Below are positions 1 through 8,409 of a stretch of 32,791 nucleotides of DNA, one piece after another. A model generated the notes under the pieces. The model did not search any database. It saw nothing but the letters and a program-made list of their open reading frames with translations, and was not told the DNA's origin. The translations under genes were made by a program, and so were the position numbers. Each line of letters starts with the position of its first letter. Position 1 is the first letter of the stretch. Where the stretch lies: contig NZ_JAXMJI010000044.1 in assembly GCF_034376665.1 (NCBI RefSeq), positions 1-32,791 on the forward strand, read 5' to 3'. This DNA comes from Allopontixanthobacter sp034376665 (lineage in GTDB: Bacteria > Pseudomonadota > Alphaproteobacteria > Sphingomonadales > Sphingomonadaceae).

Positions 1-1
1 T

Positions 2-166
2 GTCCTGTCGGTGCTGAAGAACCTGCCGGTAGAGGGTGAAAGCTTCACCGATCAGGGCTGGCGCTTCGAAGTGGTCGACATGGACCGCCGCAAGATCGAC
101 AAGCTGTTGGTCAGCCGGGCCGGCACTGCGCCGATGTCGCCCGAGCCTGCTCCCCCCGAAAGCTAA
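2..166 (+). CDS. CorC/HlyC-type transporter-associated domain protein, C-terminal fragment
   Basis: Only the last 54 codons are in the window; the gene begins upstream. The visible end (LPVEGESF, then GWRFEVVDMDRRKIDKLLV) matches the C-terminal CorC_HlyC domain found in hemolysin-like CBS-domain proteins, a small domain that usually follows a CBS pair. Such proteins (CorC/TlyC/YbeX) are linked to Mg2+/Co2+ efflux or to ribosome-related functions depending on subfamily, and the fragment cannot tell which. A short Pro/Glu/Ser-rich tail follows the domain. The gene ends 14 bp before the 3' end of the convergent bamF-like gene. The family call is fairly secure; the subfamily is not. Confidence 0.75.
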   Translation, partial: VLSVLKNLPVEGESFTDQGWRFEVVDMDRRKIDKLLVSRAGTAPMSPEPAPPES

Positions 167-180
167 GCCGGCTTAGCCGA

Positions 181-594
181 TCAGCCCGGGATTATCGCCT
201 GGGTAACCTGACCGTCCCCTTCCGGAGCGGCGATGATATCGCGCGTTACCCGGCCCTTGGCCACAGTGTTGGTTCCGGCATCGCCAACCGACGACCGGAT
301 CCCCGGATCGGCCGTACCCGCGCGTTCGATGGCGGAGCTTTCCACGCTGCTGCGCGGTGCCGGGCCGCCGAACAGCGCATCCAAAGCTTGCGCCGAAGCC
401 GTGCCTTCGGTCGGGCGCGGCGCGCCGGGGGCGGGCGGAACCAGGTTGAAATCGGGCGGCACCACCAGCGGGGCCTGCCGCTGCACGGCGAATTCGTCGG
501 GCCGGTCGCGGCCGAGAATGCCGCCATTGCCGCCGCATGCCGACAGCATGGCGCAGCCGGCGCCCAGGAGGATCAGTGTATGTGTCTTGACCAT
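181..594 (-). CDS. bamF: BamF/DUF3035-family outer-membrane lipoprotein
   Basis: A 137-residue lipoprotein. The N-terminus MVKTHTLILLGAGCAMLSAC is a type II signal peptide with lipobox LSAC, giving a lipidated Cys20. Just after it come RDRPDEFAVQRQAPLVVPP and a Pro-rich stretch, the hallmark of alphaproteobacterial DUF3035 proteins, described as the BamF subunit of the BAM outer-membrane assembly complex in Caulobacter and relatives. I chose ATG 592-594 because it gives the signal peptide and has GGAG just upstream; longer in-frame starts would run into lspA. It is the last gene of the gpmA-to-bamF block, one base after the lspA stop. Sitting directly behind the lipoprotein signal peptidase gene fits, since LspA would process it. 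A role in BAM is family knowledge and inference here. Confidence 0.8.
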   Translation of the reverse strand: MVKTHTLILLGAGCAMLSACGGNGGILGRDRPDEFAVQRQAPLVVPPDFNLVPPAPGAPRPTEGTASAQALDALFGGPAPRSSVESSAIERAGTADPGIRSSVGDAGTNTVAKGRVTRDIIAAPEGDGQVTQAIIPG

Positions 595-595
595 A

Positions 596-1129
596 TCAAC
601 TCTCCGCGGCGTCTGGTGCCGCTTCATTGGTGTTCTTGTCGTCCTTATCGCGGAGGAAAAAGGAACGGGCAAGCAGGATGACGACGCCGATGGTGATACA
701 GGCATCGGCAATATTGAAAATCAGGAAGGGCCGGAATGTGCCGAAATGCAGATCGGCATAGTCGATGACATAGCCCAGATCATACCGGTCCTTGATATTG
801 CCCAGCGCGCCGCCGAGGATCAGCGAGAGGCCAATGATGTCGCCCAGCAGCTTTTCGCGCAGCATCCAGAGGATCACCACCAGTGCAATCACGGCGGTCA
901 CCCCGACCAGCACCCAGCGCGCCTCCATGGACGTCGCTTCGAACATGCCGAGCGACACCCCGAAATTCTGGGTGAACCGCAGGTCGAAAAACGGCAGCAG
1001 TTCCTTGTAATCCCCAATCCGGTCAATCCCGAGCGGGCCGACCACCAGCCATTTGACATATTGGTCGGCGGCAAAGATCGCCACGGCGAGGAACAGGCCG
1101 ATCAGGCGGTTGCGCATCACCGGGTTCAT
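596..1129 (-). CDS. lspA: Lipoprotein signal peptidase II (prolipoprotein signal peptidase)
   Basis: This inner-membrane aspartyl protease removes signal peptides from diacylglyceryl-modified prolipoproteins. The 177 residues contain four hydrophobic segments (about 9-30, 70-90, 98-112, 135-155). The catalytic-region motifs are GGALGNIKDR at 106-115, VIDYAD at 121-126 and FNIADA at 138-143, giving the expected catalytic pair Asp123 and Asp142. An N-terminal AADQYVKW at 20-27 is also typical. The start overlaps the ileS stop by 4 nt (ATGA); a second Met at residue 5 is an alternative start. The ileS-lspA order is common in bacteria. The acidic tail after the last helix is short and variable. 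Confidence 0.95.
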   Translation of the reverse strand: MNPVMRNRLIGLFLAVAIFAADQYVKWLVVGPLGIDRIGDYKELLPFFDLRFTQNFGVSLGMFEATSMEARWVLVGVTAVIALVVILWMLREKLLGDIIGLSLILGGALGNIKDRYDLGYVIDYADLHFGTFRPFLIFNIADACITIGVVILLARSFFLRDKDDKNTNEAAPDAAES

Positions 1130-4100
1130 GCTGCTGCATCCATCCGCGAAACGGCATCATCGCAGCGCGCGCACAGATCGCCGTCTTCCGTCACTTCGGG
1201 AAGGAGCCGCCAGCAGCGGCCGCATTTGTAATTGTCGGTGCGGGTCACGGTCACGTCTGCTCCTTGGCGCCGCGTTACTGACGCGGTGATGAACAATTCC
1301 GCGAGGTCCGCCTCGGAGAAACCGTCCGGCACCGCATCCTCCGGCACCGTCACCGCTGCTTCAAGTCCGGAACGGATGATCTTCTCGCGGCGGAGCGGTT
1401 CGATCGCCTCCATCGCGGTTTCGCGCAGAGCGCGCAACGCATCCCAGCGGGGTTCGTCCGCCGAAACCGCGGGAATTTCCGGCCATTCGAGCAGATGCAC
1501 GCTTCCACCATCGGGAAACCGCGTTCCCCAGACTTCCTCGGAAGTAAACACCAGCACCGGCGCGGCGTAGCGGACGAGTGCGTGGAACAGGATGTCCATC
1601 ACCGTCCGGTTGGCGCGGCGCTTCACGCTGTCCGCCGCATCGCAATAGAGGCTGTCCTTTCGGATATCGAAGTAGAAGGCCGACAAATCCTCGTTGCAGA
1701 AATCGGTCAGTGTGCGGACATACAAGTTGAAGTCGAAGTCATCGACCGCCTTGCGCAGGGTCGCATCTACTTCGCCCAGCAGCGCCAGGATATACCGCTC
1801 CAGCTCCGGCATCTGCTCCACCGGCAGCGCCTCGTCCTCGGAATAGGCCTCCAGCGCGCCGAGCAGATAGCGGAAGGTGTTGCGCAGTTTGCGGTAGGTG
1901 TCGCCCACGCCTTTCAGGATTTCATCCCCGATCCGGTGATCCTCGGTGTAATCGACACTGAGAGCCCACAGCCGGATGATATCCGCGCCGTACTGCTCCA
2001 TCACCTTCAGCGGATCGACCGTATTGCCGAGGCTCTTGGGCATTTTCATGCCCTTGGGGTCCATCGTGAAACCGTGGGTCAGCACCGCCTTGTAGGGCGC
2101 GCGGCCGCGCGTGCCGCAGCTTTCGAGGAGCGAGGATTGGAACCAGCCGCGATGCTGGTCGCTGCCTTCCAGATACAGATCGGCGGGGGACTGCAATTCC
2201 GGCCATTCGTCAGATTCGAGCACGAAGGCATGGGTGCAGCCGCTGTCGAACCACACGTCGAGAATGTCGGCGACCATTTCGTAATCGCCGGGATCGCGAT
2301 CCGGCCCGAGGAATTCCGCCGCGCGGGCTTCCTCCCATGCGTCGACACCCTCGGCACTGACCGCCGCGACAATGCGCGCGTTGACCTCGGCATCGACGAG
2401 CAGTTGCCCGCTGGTCCGGTGGACGAACAGCGCAATCGGCACACCCCAGGCGCGCTGGCGGCTGATCAGCCAGTCGGGGCGGCCCTCGACCATTGAACGC
2501 AGCCGGTTGCGGCCCTTTTCGGGCACGAAGCGGGTTTCGGTGATGGCGTTTAGAGCCAGTTCACGAAGGCTGGGCGATCCCGCCGTTGCCTCCTCATCGA
2601 TGGTGTCGTCACCGCCCTCGTTTTCCCAGCGCTGCTCGGCTGGCGAAATCGCCGGGAGGTGCGCCAAGGGGCGATCCATGCCGATGAACCATTGCGGCGT
2701 GCAGCGATAGATCAGCTTGGCCTTGCTGCGCCAGGAATGGGGGTAGCTGTGCTTGTAATCGGCACTCGCCGAGAGCAACGCGCCCGCTTCGCGCAGATCG
2801 GAACAGATCGGCCCGTCCGGCGCGTTGAAGGGTTTGTTGATGACACTCCGCCGCCGCTCGTCCGCGCCGCCGAGCCACAGCCAGTCGTCACGGTAGCGCC
2901 CGTCGCGCATAACGGCGAAAACCGGCTCGATGCCGTTCGCCTTGCACAGCTCGAAATCATCCTCGCCGTGGTCTGGCGCCATATGGACGAGGCCGGTGCC
3001 GCTTTCGGTGGTGACGAAATCGCCGGGCAGGAAGGGGCGGAGGCGTTGGAAGAAGGGCAGTTCTTCGTATGCGTTTTCTTCACCCGCTCCCCCGCGAAGG
3101 CGGGGGCCCAGATCGGTATTTTCCGACGTTCCGGCTTGCGGCACTGGGTCCCCGCCTTCGCGGGGAAGCAGGGAATTTGCCATCGGGTGGCGCGCGAATG
3201 TTCCGGCGAGTTCGGAGCCTTTGTAACGACCGCTTTTGACGCCCAATGCATCGAATATCTCAGCACTTGGCTGGACTGCGCCCTTGATCTCGACCTTAGA
3301 GAGTGCCGCGTTTAGTCGTGCCTTAAATTGTTCGATCAGTTCCTGCGCGATTAGAATGCGGGTGTAATCGTCAGGAAGGCCAGCAGCTTCCGCCGCCTCA
3401 GCGGTTGCCACCTTCCCGGATTGGGGCGAGGCACCTGCCTCGGCACCCGCCTCGTACACGATGTCGAGCAGTCGATACTCAACCTCCGGCCCATAGGCCA
3501 AAGCCTGGTTCACCGGGATCGTCCACGGCGTCGTCGTCCAGATCACCGCATAGGCGCCAACCAGTTCCGCAATCGGGCTTTCGACAATCTCGAACGCCAC
3601 ATCGATCTGCGGGCTGTCGGTCAGATCTTCATATTCGACCTCGGCTTCGGCCAGCGCGGTTTCTTCCACCGGGGACCACATCACCGGTTTCGATCCGCGA
3701 TAGAGCTGGCCGCTCTCGGCGAATTTCATCAGTTCGGCCACGATTGCGCCTTCGGCTTCGGGGCGCATGGTCAGGTAGGGCTTGTCCCACCGGCCGCCGA
3801 TGCCGAGGCGTTTCAGCTGTTCGCGCTGCACATCGACCCAGCCCTGCGCATAGGCGCGGCATTCGGCGCGGAATTCCTTTGCCGGGACTTCCTTCTTGTC
3901 GCGCTTCTTCTTGCGGTAGAGTTCCTCCACCTTCCATTCGATCGGCAGGCCGTGGCAATCCCAACCCGGCACATAGGGTGCGTCCTTGCCCAGCAGCGTC
4001 TGCGTGCGGACGACCGTGTCCTTCAGCACATGGTTCAGCGCATGGCCGATATGCATGTCGCCATTGGCATAGGGCGGGCCGTCATGCAGGATGAATTTCT

Positions 4101-4278
4101 CGCGGCCAGCGCGGGCTTCGCGAAGCTGCTGATACTGATCCGCCGCCTGCCAGCGCGCCAGAATCGCCGGTTCCTTCTGCGGAAGGCCGGCCTTCATCGG
4201 GAAATCGGTCTTCGGCAGGAAGACGGTGTCCCGGTAATCTCTCACAGGAGTGTCTTTCTTGTCTGGCGTGTCGGTCAT
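1126..4278 (-). CDS. ileS: Isoleucyl-tRNA synthetase
   Basis: Class I synthetase charging tRNA-Ile in the cytoplasm. It has 1050 residues, longer than the roughly 930-950 usual for bacterial IleRS. Visible landmarks: HIGH at 76-79, WTTTPWTIPVN of the CP1 editing domain, GTGLVHMAPDHGEDDF of the editing site, DVWFDSGCTH, and a C-terminal zinc-binding CGRCW plus CARC pair. The KMSKS loop reads KMPKS. Part of the extra length is a translated REP-like element (about residues 371-397) between ARHPM and the YEELPFF/FLPGDFVTTESGTG block. The start overlaps the ribF stop by 4 nt and the stop overlaps lspA by 4 nt. No frameshift is seen, so the gene appears functional despite the insert. Confidence 0.96.
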   Translation of the reverse strand: MTDTPDKKDTPVRDYRDTVFLPKTDFPMKAGLPQKEPAILARWQAADQYQQLREARAGREKFILHDGPPYANGDMHIGHALNHVLKDTVVRTQTLLGKDAPYVPGWDCHGLPIEWKVEELYRKKKRDKKEVPAKEFRAECRAYAQGWVDVQREQLKRLGIGGRWDKPYLTMRPEAEGAIVAELMKFAESGQLYRGSKPVMWSPVEETALAEAEVEYEDLTDSPQIDVAFEIVESPIAELVGAYAVIWTTTPWTIPVNQALAYGPEVEYRLLDIVYEAGAEAGASPQSGKVATAEAAEAAGLPDDYTRILIAQELIEQFKARLNAALSKVEIKGAVQPSAEIFDALGVKSGRYKGSELAGTFARHPMANSLLPREGGDPVPQAGTSENTDLGPRLRGGAGEENAYEELPFFQRLRPFLPGDFVTTESGTGLVHMAPDHGEDDFELCKANGIEPVFAVMRDGRYRDDWLWLGGADERRRSVINKPFNAPDGPICSDLREAGALLSASADYKHSYPHSWRSKAKLIYRCTPQWFIGMDRPLAHLPAISPAEQRWENEGGDDTIDEEATAGSPSLRELALNAITETRFVPEKGRNRLRSMVEGRPDWLISRQRAWGVPIALFVHRTSGQLLVDAEVNARIVAAVSAEGVDAWEEARAAEFLGPDRDPGDYEMVADILDVWFDSGCTHAFVLESDEWPELQSPADLYLEGSDQHRGWFQSSLLESCGTRGRAPYKAVLTHGFTMDPKGMKMPKSLGNTVDPLKVMEQYGADIIRLWALSVDYTEDHRIGDEILKGVGDTYRKLRNTFRYLLGALEAYSEDEALPVEQMPELERYILALLGEVDATLRKAVDDFDFNLYVRTLTDFCNEDLSAFYFDIRKDSLYCDAADSVKRRANRTVMDILFHALVRYAAPVLVFTSEEVWGTRFPDGGSVHLLEWPEIPAVSADEPRWDALRALRETAMEAIEPLRREKIIRSGLEAAVTVPEDAVPDGFSEADLAELFITASVTRRQGADVTVTRTDNYKCGRCWRLLPEVTEDGDLCARCDDAVSRMDAAA
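3089..3166. repeat. REP-like inverted-repeat element inserted in frame within ileS
   Basis: Two 23-bp arms, 3089-3111 and 3144-3166, are inverted copies differing at two positions. Each arm carries its own hairpin: CCCCGC-GAAG-GCGGGG on the left and CCCCGC-CTTC-GCGGGG on the right, followed or preceded by the CCCAG/CTGGG edge. The 32 bp between the arms are unrelated. The span of 78 bp is divisible by three and contains no stop in the ileS frame, giving residues near LPREGGDPVP and LGPRLRGGAG. The element resembles dispersed REP/BIME-type palindromes that I recall as frequent in Sphingomonadales genomes (recall, not searched). Confidence 0.8.
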
Positions 4279-5213
4279 ATGGAGGCGGCGCTTAGAAGTT
4301 TCCGCGCCTCATCGCAATCCCGCTCCATCTGTTCCAGCAGCGCGTCCAATGAATCGAATTTCGCTTCGGGCCGGATGAAATGGTGGAAGGCTACTTCGAT
4401 TTCCTGACCATAGAGATCGCCGGAAAAATCGAAGAAATGCGGCTCGAGCAATTCCTTGGCCGGGCTGAATTGCGGGCGGATGCCGATATTGGCCGCGCCC
4501 TTCAGTTCCTCTCCGGTGCTGAGAATCCTGCCGGTCACCGCGTAGATACCGAATTTGGGGCGCAGGTAGCTTTCCAGCGGCAAATTCGCCGTGGGGTAGC
4601 CAATTTCGCGCCCGCGCTTGTCGCCGTGCTGGACGATGCCGCGGATCGCGAAGGGCCGGGTCAGCAGCCGCGCCGCTTCCTGCGGATCGCCTGCCTGCAA
4701 GGCCTGGCGGATGCGGCTGGAGGATACCGGCGCGCCGCTATCCATCACCGGGGTGACCGCGCGCGCTTCGATGCCGTGCGCTTTGCCAAGCGATTCGAGC
4801 AGGGCGCGGTTGCCGCTGCGGCCCCTGCCGAAGGTGAAATCCTCGCCAGTAACCACACCCGCTGCGCCCAACCGATCATGCAGCAGCCGCCCGACAAAAT
4901 CCTCTGCCGAGGTGGAGGCAAGTTCAGCATCGAAATGGAACACCAGCATCGCCGTGGCCCCGGCGGCGAGGTAGTGTTCCTGCCGCTGTTCCAGCGTGTT
5001 CAGGCGGAACGGCGGCGTGTCCGGTTTGAAGAACCGCACCGGATGCGGATCGAAAGTGGCGACGATCGAAGGGCGGCCTTGTTCGCGCGCCCAGCGGATC
5101 GCCTCGCCCGCCACCGCCTGATGGCCGAGGTGGAATCCGTCGAAATTGCCCAGTGCGATCACCGCCCCGCGCAGGGGCTCCGGTAATTCCTCGCGGTGAT
5201 CGATCCATCTCAC
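4275..5213 (-). CDS. ribF: Bifunctional riboflavin kinase / FAD synthetase
   Basis: Makes FMN from riboflavin and then FAD from FMN. It has 312 residues, the usual length. The N-terminal FAD synthetase (nucleotidyltransferase) domain shows ALGNFDGFHLGHQAV at about 26-40 with the HxGH-type motif, and FGRGRSGN with SSSRIRQAL near 150-190. The C-terminal riboflavin kinase domain shows RGIVQHGDKRGREIGYPTAN, with the conserved G-(F/Y)-PTAN signature, then NIGIRPQF. It overlaps ileS by 4 nt at its 3' end and the M19 dipeptidase gene by 4 nt at its 5' end. The ribF-ileS-lspA order is widespread in Proteobacteria. Confidence 0.95.
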   Translation of the reverse strand: MRWIDHREELPEPLRGAVIALGNFDGFHLGHQAVAGEAIRWAREQGRPSIVATFDPHPVRFFKPDTPPFRLNTLEQRQEHYLAAGATAMLVFHFDAELASTSAEDFVGRLLHDRLGAAGVVTGEDFTFGRGRSGNRALLESLGKAHGIEARAVTPVMDSGAPVSSSRIRQALQAGDPQEAARLLTRPFAIRGIVQHGDKRGREIGYPTANLPLESYLRPKFGIYAVTGRILSTGEELKGAANIGIRPQFSPAKELLEPHFFDFSGDLYGQEIEVAFHHFIRPEAKFDSLDALLEQMERDCDEARKLLSAASI

Positions 5214-6382
5214 GCGGCAGGCACCATGGAAATACGCAGCACGCGCAGCGCATTGAGGCCCATCACCTGGCGGATTTCGTCTTCGCTAAAGCCTTCGTCC
5301 ATCAACGCCTGCGTCACCTGCACCAACTGCGCCGTGTCGAAACGGACGGTCGTGGCCCCATCATAATCGCTGCCTAGCGCGACGTGGTCGATCCCCACAA
5401 GATCGCGGATATGCTTCATCGCGCGGGCGGCGGCGGCGGGCGAAGTGTCGCATACCGCGCCTTCCCAATAGCCGACACCGATCACCCCGCCAGTCTCGGC
5501 GACGCCGCGAATCTCCGCATCGGTCAGGTTCCGGTTGACCTTGCAGGTCGCCTGCACCCCGCCATGGCTGGAGACTACAGGACGCCGCGCCATGGCGAGG
5601 ATATCGGCCACGCAGCGATGGCTGCAATGGGCAATGTCGACGACCATGCCGAGTTCCTCCATGCGCTGGACCGCCTGCCGCCCCTTGGGCGTTAACCCGC
5701 CTTTTTTAAGCCCATGCATCGATCCGGCGAGATCATTGTCGAAGAAATGGGTCAGCGACGCCATGGTGAAACCGGCGGCGCGCAGCGTATCAAGCGTGCC
5801 GAGATCGTCAGACACCTGATTGAGCCCTTCGATACTGAGCAATCCGCCGACCGGCTTGGATGGCCCCTGCCGCGCCTTCAGCAGCGCATCGATGCCATCG
5901 GGCGTGGTGATTTTGGCCAATGCGCCATTCGATGCTGCGGCTGCCCGGTCGAGCTTTGCGCCGTGCCATAGCGAGCGTTCTACCAGCGAAGACCATGTTC
6001 GCACCGGCTGCAGCTGGGCGATAACCAGCGGAGAGATATTGTCCGTATCCGCTCCATTGGCGTCGTAATTCTGGCCCTTGGGCGTCTTGGTCACACTGGA
6101 AAAAACCTGCAGCGCGACATTGCCCCTTTGCAAACGCGGCAGATCCATATGGCCCTGCGCGCTATCGGACAGCACATCGCGCTGCCACATCAGCGTGTCC
6201 GAATGCAAATCGACAATCGTCAGTGTGTCATGCAGCGCCTGCGCATCGGGCCGGATGGCGGGCAGTGGCTGCCCGTCGATCATATTCATGCTCCGCTCGA
6301 CATATCCGGGGGCGAAACCGAAGAAGCCGATTGCCGCAACGCCGATCAGCGCCAGCAGGGCCAGCCCTATTTTCTTTTTCAT
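5210..6382 (-). CDS. Membrane dipeptidase, peptidase family M19
   Basis: A 390-residue zinc dipeptidase of the renal-dipeptidase family. An N-terminal hydrophobic segment (about residues 4-26, after KKK) anchors or exports it, so it probably works in the periplasm. The metal-binding pattern is visible: DLHSDTL (His60, Asp62), LLSIEGLNQ (bridging Glu), VDIAHCSH and VVSSHGG (His ligands), and HVALGSDYDG near the C-terminus. Family members hydrolyse dipeptides, including some with D-residues; the substrate here is unknown. It is embedded in the block by 4-nt overlaps with folA upstream and ribF downstream. I give no gene symbol because family paralogues are not separable by eye. Confidence 0.9.
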   Translation of the reverse strand: MKKKIGLALLALIGVAAIGFFGFAPGYVERSMNMIDGQPLPAIRPDAQALHDTLTIVDLHSDTLMWQRDVLSDSAQGHMDLPRLQRGNVALQVFSSVTKTPKGQNYDANGADTDNISPLVIAQLQPVRTWSSLVERSLWHGAKLDRAAAASNGALAKITTPDGIDALLKARQGPSKPVGGLLSIEGLNQVSDDLGTLDTLRAAGFTMASLTHFFDNDLAGSMHGLKKGGLTPKGRQAVQRMEELGMVVDIAHCSHRCVADILAMARRPVVSSHGGVQATCKVNRNLTDAEIRGVAETGGVIGVGYWEGAVCDTSPAAAARAMKHIRDLVGIDHVALGSDYDGATTVRFDTAQLVQVTQALMDEGFSEDEIRQVMGLNALRVLRISMVPAA

Positions 6383-6864
6383 CTGGCACGCTCCAGCGTC
6401 AGGAAGGAATAGCCAGGCCGTTCACCATCGGCCGGGTGATCTTCGCGGGCGATTTCTTCCCATTCCGGACCCAGCGGCGGCATGAAAGTGTCGCCCTCGA
6501 ATTCGGCATGAATTTCAGTCAGTTCGACCCGGTGGGCCAGCGGCATGAACACATCGAAGATCGCCGCACCGCCGATCACGGCCACTTCGCCCTCGCCCGC
6601 GAATTCCAGCGCTTCCTCCACCGTCCGCGCAACTTCCGCCGCGCCTGAATCCCAGTTTTCGCGGCGGGTCAGCACGATATGCCGCCGCCCCGGCAGCATC
6701 CCGGGCAAGCTCTCGAAGGTCTTGCGGCCCATGATCATCGGCTTGTTCATGGTCAGTAATTTGAAGTGCCGGAGGTCGGCGGGCAAATGCCACGGCAGCG
6801 TGCCGTCCTTGCCAATCGCGCCGTTCGCGGCACGGGCGTAGATCAGAACGATTGTCTGCTTCAT
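6379..6864 (-). CDS. folA: Dihydrofolate reductase
   Basis: Reduces dihydrofolate to tetrahydrofolate with NADPH. It has 161 residues, a typical chromosomal DHFR length. Motifs: IGKDGTLPWHLPADLRHFK (substrate loop with the catalytic Asp), MIMGRKTFESLP (NADPH binding), and VAVIGGAAIFDVFMP. ATG 6864 was chosen because MKQTIVLIYARA is the normal DHFR first strand, and it gives an ATGA overlap with the purK stop. Longer starts would lie inside purK. No thyA is present in the window, so the common thyA-folA pairing is not seen here. Confidence 0.94.
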   Translation of the reverse strand: MKQTIVLIYARAANGAIGKDGTLPWHLPADLRHFKLLTMNKPMIMGRKTFESLPGMLPGRRHIVLTRRENWDSGAAEVARTVEEALEFAGEGEVAVIGGAAIFDVFMPLAHRVELTEIHAEFEGDTFMPPLGPEWEEIAREDHPADGERPGYSFLTLERAR

Positions 6865-7922
6865 TCGGGAGCGGGTCCAAGCCGTGTGACATGGCCCATC
6901 TTGCGCCCCTCGCGCGGCTCGCGCTTGCCATAGAGGTGGAGGTGGGCGGCGGGATCGCTCAGCAGTTCGTGTGCGGTGAGCGCGGCGGGGCCGACGATGT
7001 TGGTCATGGTCACTTCGGATGCGAGGCTCGCCGTCGATCCCAGCGGCAGGCCGCAGATCGCGCGGATGTGGTTTTCGAACTGGCTGGTGGCGGCGCCTTC
7101 GATCGTCCAATGTCCGGAATTGTGTACCCTGGGTGCCATTTCGTTGAACACCGGCCCGGCGTCCGTGGCGAAGAATTCGCAGGTGAGTACCCCGACATAG
7201 CCGAGCGCGTCCGCAATCCTGGCGGCGAGCGCGCGGGCCTGTTCCAGCTGCGCCAGGATCTGCGCGGAAGGCGGCAATGCGGAGCTTGCAAGGATTCCGT
7301 GCTCGTGGACATTCTCGGCGCTGTCCCAGAACCGTATTTCGCCGTCCTGGCTGCGGACCAGGATGACCGAGAACTCGGCGCTGAAATGGACCAGACCTTC
7401 ATAGATCGTCGCCGCGCCCGGCAGGCGGATAGAGTCGGCATCGCGCGCGGAACTGATCCGCCACTGGCCCTTGCCATCATAGCCGTCGGCGCGGGTCTTG
7501 AGGATGCCGGGCGCACCGATCCGCTCGATCGCCGCCGCCAGATCTTCCGCCGAATGCACCGGCACATAGGGCGCGGGGCGGCCGCCCAACTCCTCGGCAA
7601 AACCCTTTTCGTGGAGGCGGTCCTGCGCGATTTCCAGCGCCCGCGAATGCGGCAACAGCTTGGCCGCCAAGGCCGCGAGGGGGCCGACCGGAACATTCTC
7701 GAACTCGAAGGTGACGACATCGCAGGATTCCGCAAAACCGGCGAGCGCCGCCTCGTCGGTCCATGCCGCGCAGGTGAACTCCGCGCTGACGTCCGCTGCC
7801 ACGCTCTCCCGGTCCGGCGCGTAGATGTGGCAGCGATAGCCGAGTCCGGCTGCCGCAATTGCCAGCATCCGGCCAAGCTGGCCGCCACCGAGGATGCCGA
7901 TCGTGGCCCCCGGAGCGATCAT
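6861..7922 (-). CDS. purK: N5-carboxyaminoimidazole ribonucleotide synthase (ATP-grasp)
   Basis: Converts AIR, ATP and bicarbonate to N5-CAIR in purine synthesis. The 353 residues have the N-terminal nucleotide-binding start ATIGILGGGQLGRMLAIAA, an ATP-grasp core with GILKTRADGYDGKGQW, ISVE-region variant SAEFSVILVRS, and the metal/phosphate segment FNEMAPRVHNSGHWTIEGA, which is characteristic of PurK. The start overlaps the purE stop by 4 nt, giving the usual purE-purK pair, and the stop overlaps folA. Confidence 0.96.
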   Translation of the reverse strand: MIAPGATIGILGGGQLGRMLAIAAAGLGYRCHIYAPDRESVAADVSAEFTCAAWTDEAALAGFAESCDVVTFEFENVPVGPLAALAAKLLPHSRALEIAQDRLHEKGFAEELGGRPAPYVPVHSAEDLAAAIERIGAPGILKTRADGYDGKGQWRISSARDADSIRLPGAATIYEGLVHFSAEFSVILVRSQDGEIRFWDSAENVHEHGILASSALPPSAQILAQLEQARALAARIADALGYVGVLTCEFFATDAGPVFNEMAPRVHNSGHWTIEGAATSQFENHIRAICGLPLGSTASLASEVTMTNIVGPAALTAHELLSDPAAHLHLYGKREPREGRKMGHVTRLGPAPE

Positions 7923-8407
7923 CGGATTTCCGGCCGGTCCGCCACCGCATCGGTGCGGGCGGCGCGCCAGCTTTTCAGCCGCTCAGCCAAATCTGTGTCG
8001 GAAATTCCCAGAATGGCCGCGGCAAGCAGCCCTGCGTTGGCCGCTCCCGCTTCTCCGATCGCCAGGGTGCCGACGGGAATTCCGGCGGGCATCTGCGCAA
8101 TCGACAGCAGGCTGTCCATGCCCGACAGCGCGTTGGACTGCACCGGCACGCCGAGCACCGGAAGATGCGTCATCGCTGCCACCATCCCGGGCAGATGCGC
8201 CGCGCCGCCCGCACCGGCGATGATTACCTTGAAGCCTTCCTTCGCAGCGCCTTTGGCGAAATCCGCCATCCGGTCCGGCGTGCGGTGGGCGGAAACGATG
8301 CGCACATCATGCGCGACGCCGAGTTCATCCAGCACGTCAGCGGCGCATTTCATCGTCGGCCAGTCCGACTGGCTGCCCATTATGATCGCGACTTCAGACG
8401 TGGTCAT
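7919..8407 (-). CDS. purE: N5-CAIR mutase, class I PurE
   Basis: Moves the carboxylate of N5-CAIR to C4, giving CAIR, directly after PurK. The 162 residues show IIMGSQSDWPTM near the N-terminus, IVSAHRTPDRM and IAGAGGAAHLPGMVAAMT, the standard class I PurE signatures; adjacency to purK supports class I rather than the CO2-using class II. The start ATG is 2 bp beyond the gpmA stop (TGAGCATG), so translation is probably coupled to gpmA. The final GISDTDLAERLKSW is the normal C-terminal helix. Confidence 0.96.
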   Translation of the reverse strand: MTTSEVAIIMGSQSDWPTMKCAADVLDELGVAHDVRIVSAHRTPDRMADFAKGAAKEGFKVIIAGAGGAAHLPGMVAAMTHLPVLGVPVQSNALSGMDSLLSIAQMPAGIPVGTLAIGEAGAANAGLLAAAILGISDTDLAERLKSWRAARTDAVADRPEIR

Positions 8408-8409
8408 GC

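Noticed and set aside
163..176. Perfect 14-bp palindrome CTAAGCCGGCTTAG at the convergent ends of the CorC-type gene and bamF
   Set aside because: It has no loop and no T tract, so I do not call it a terminator; it may contribute to one, but the evidence is thin.
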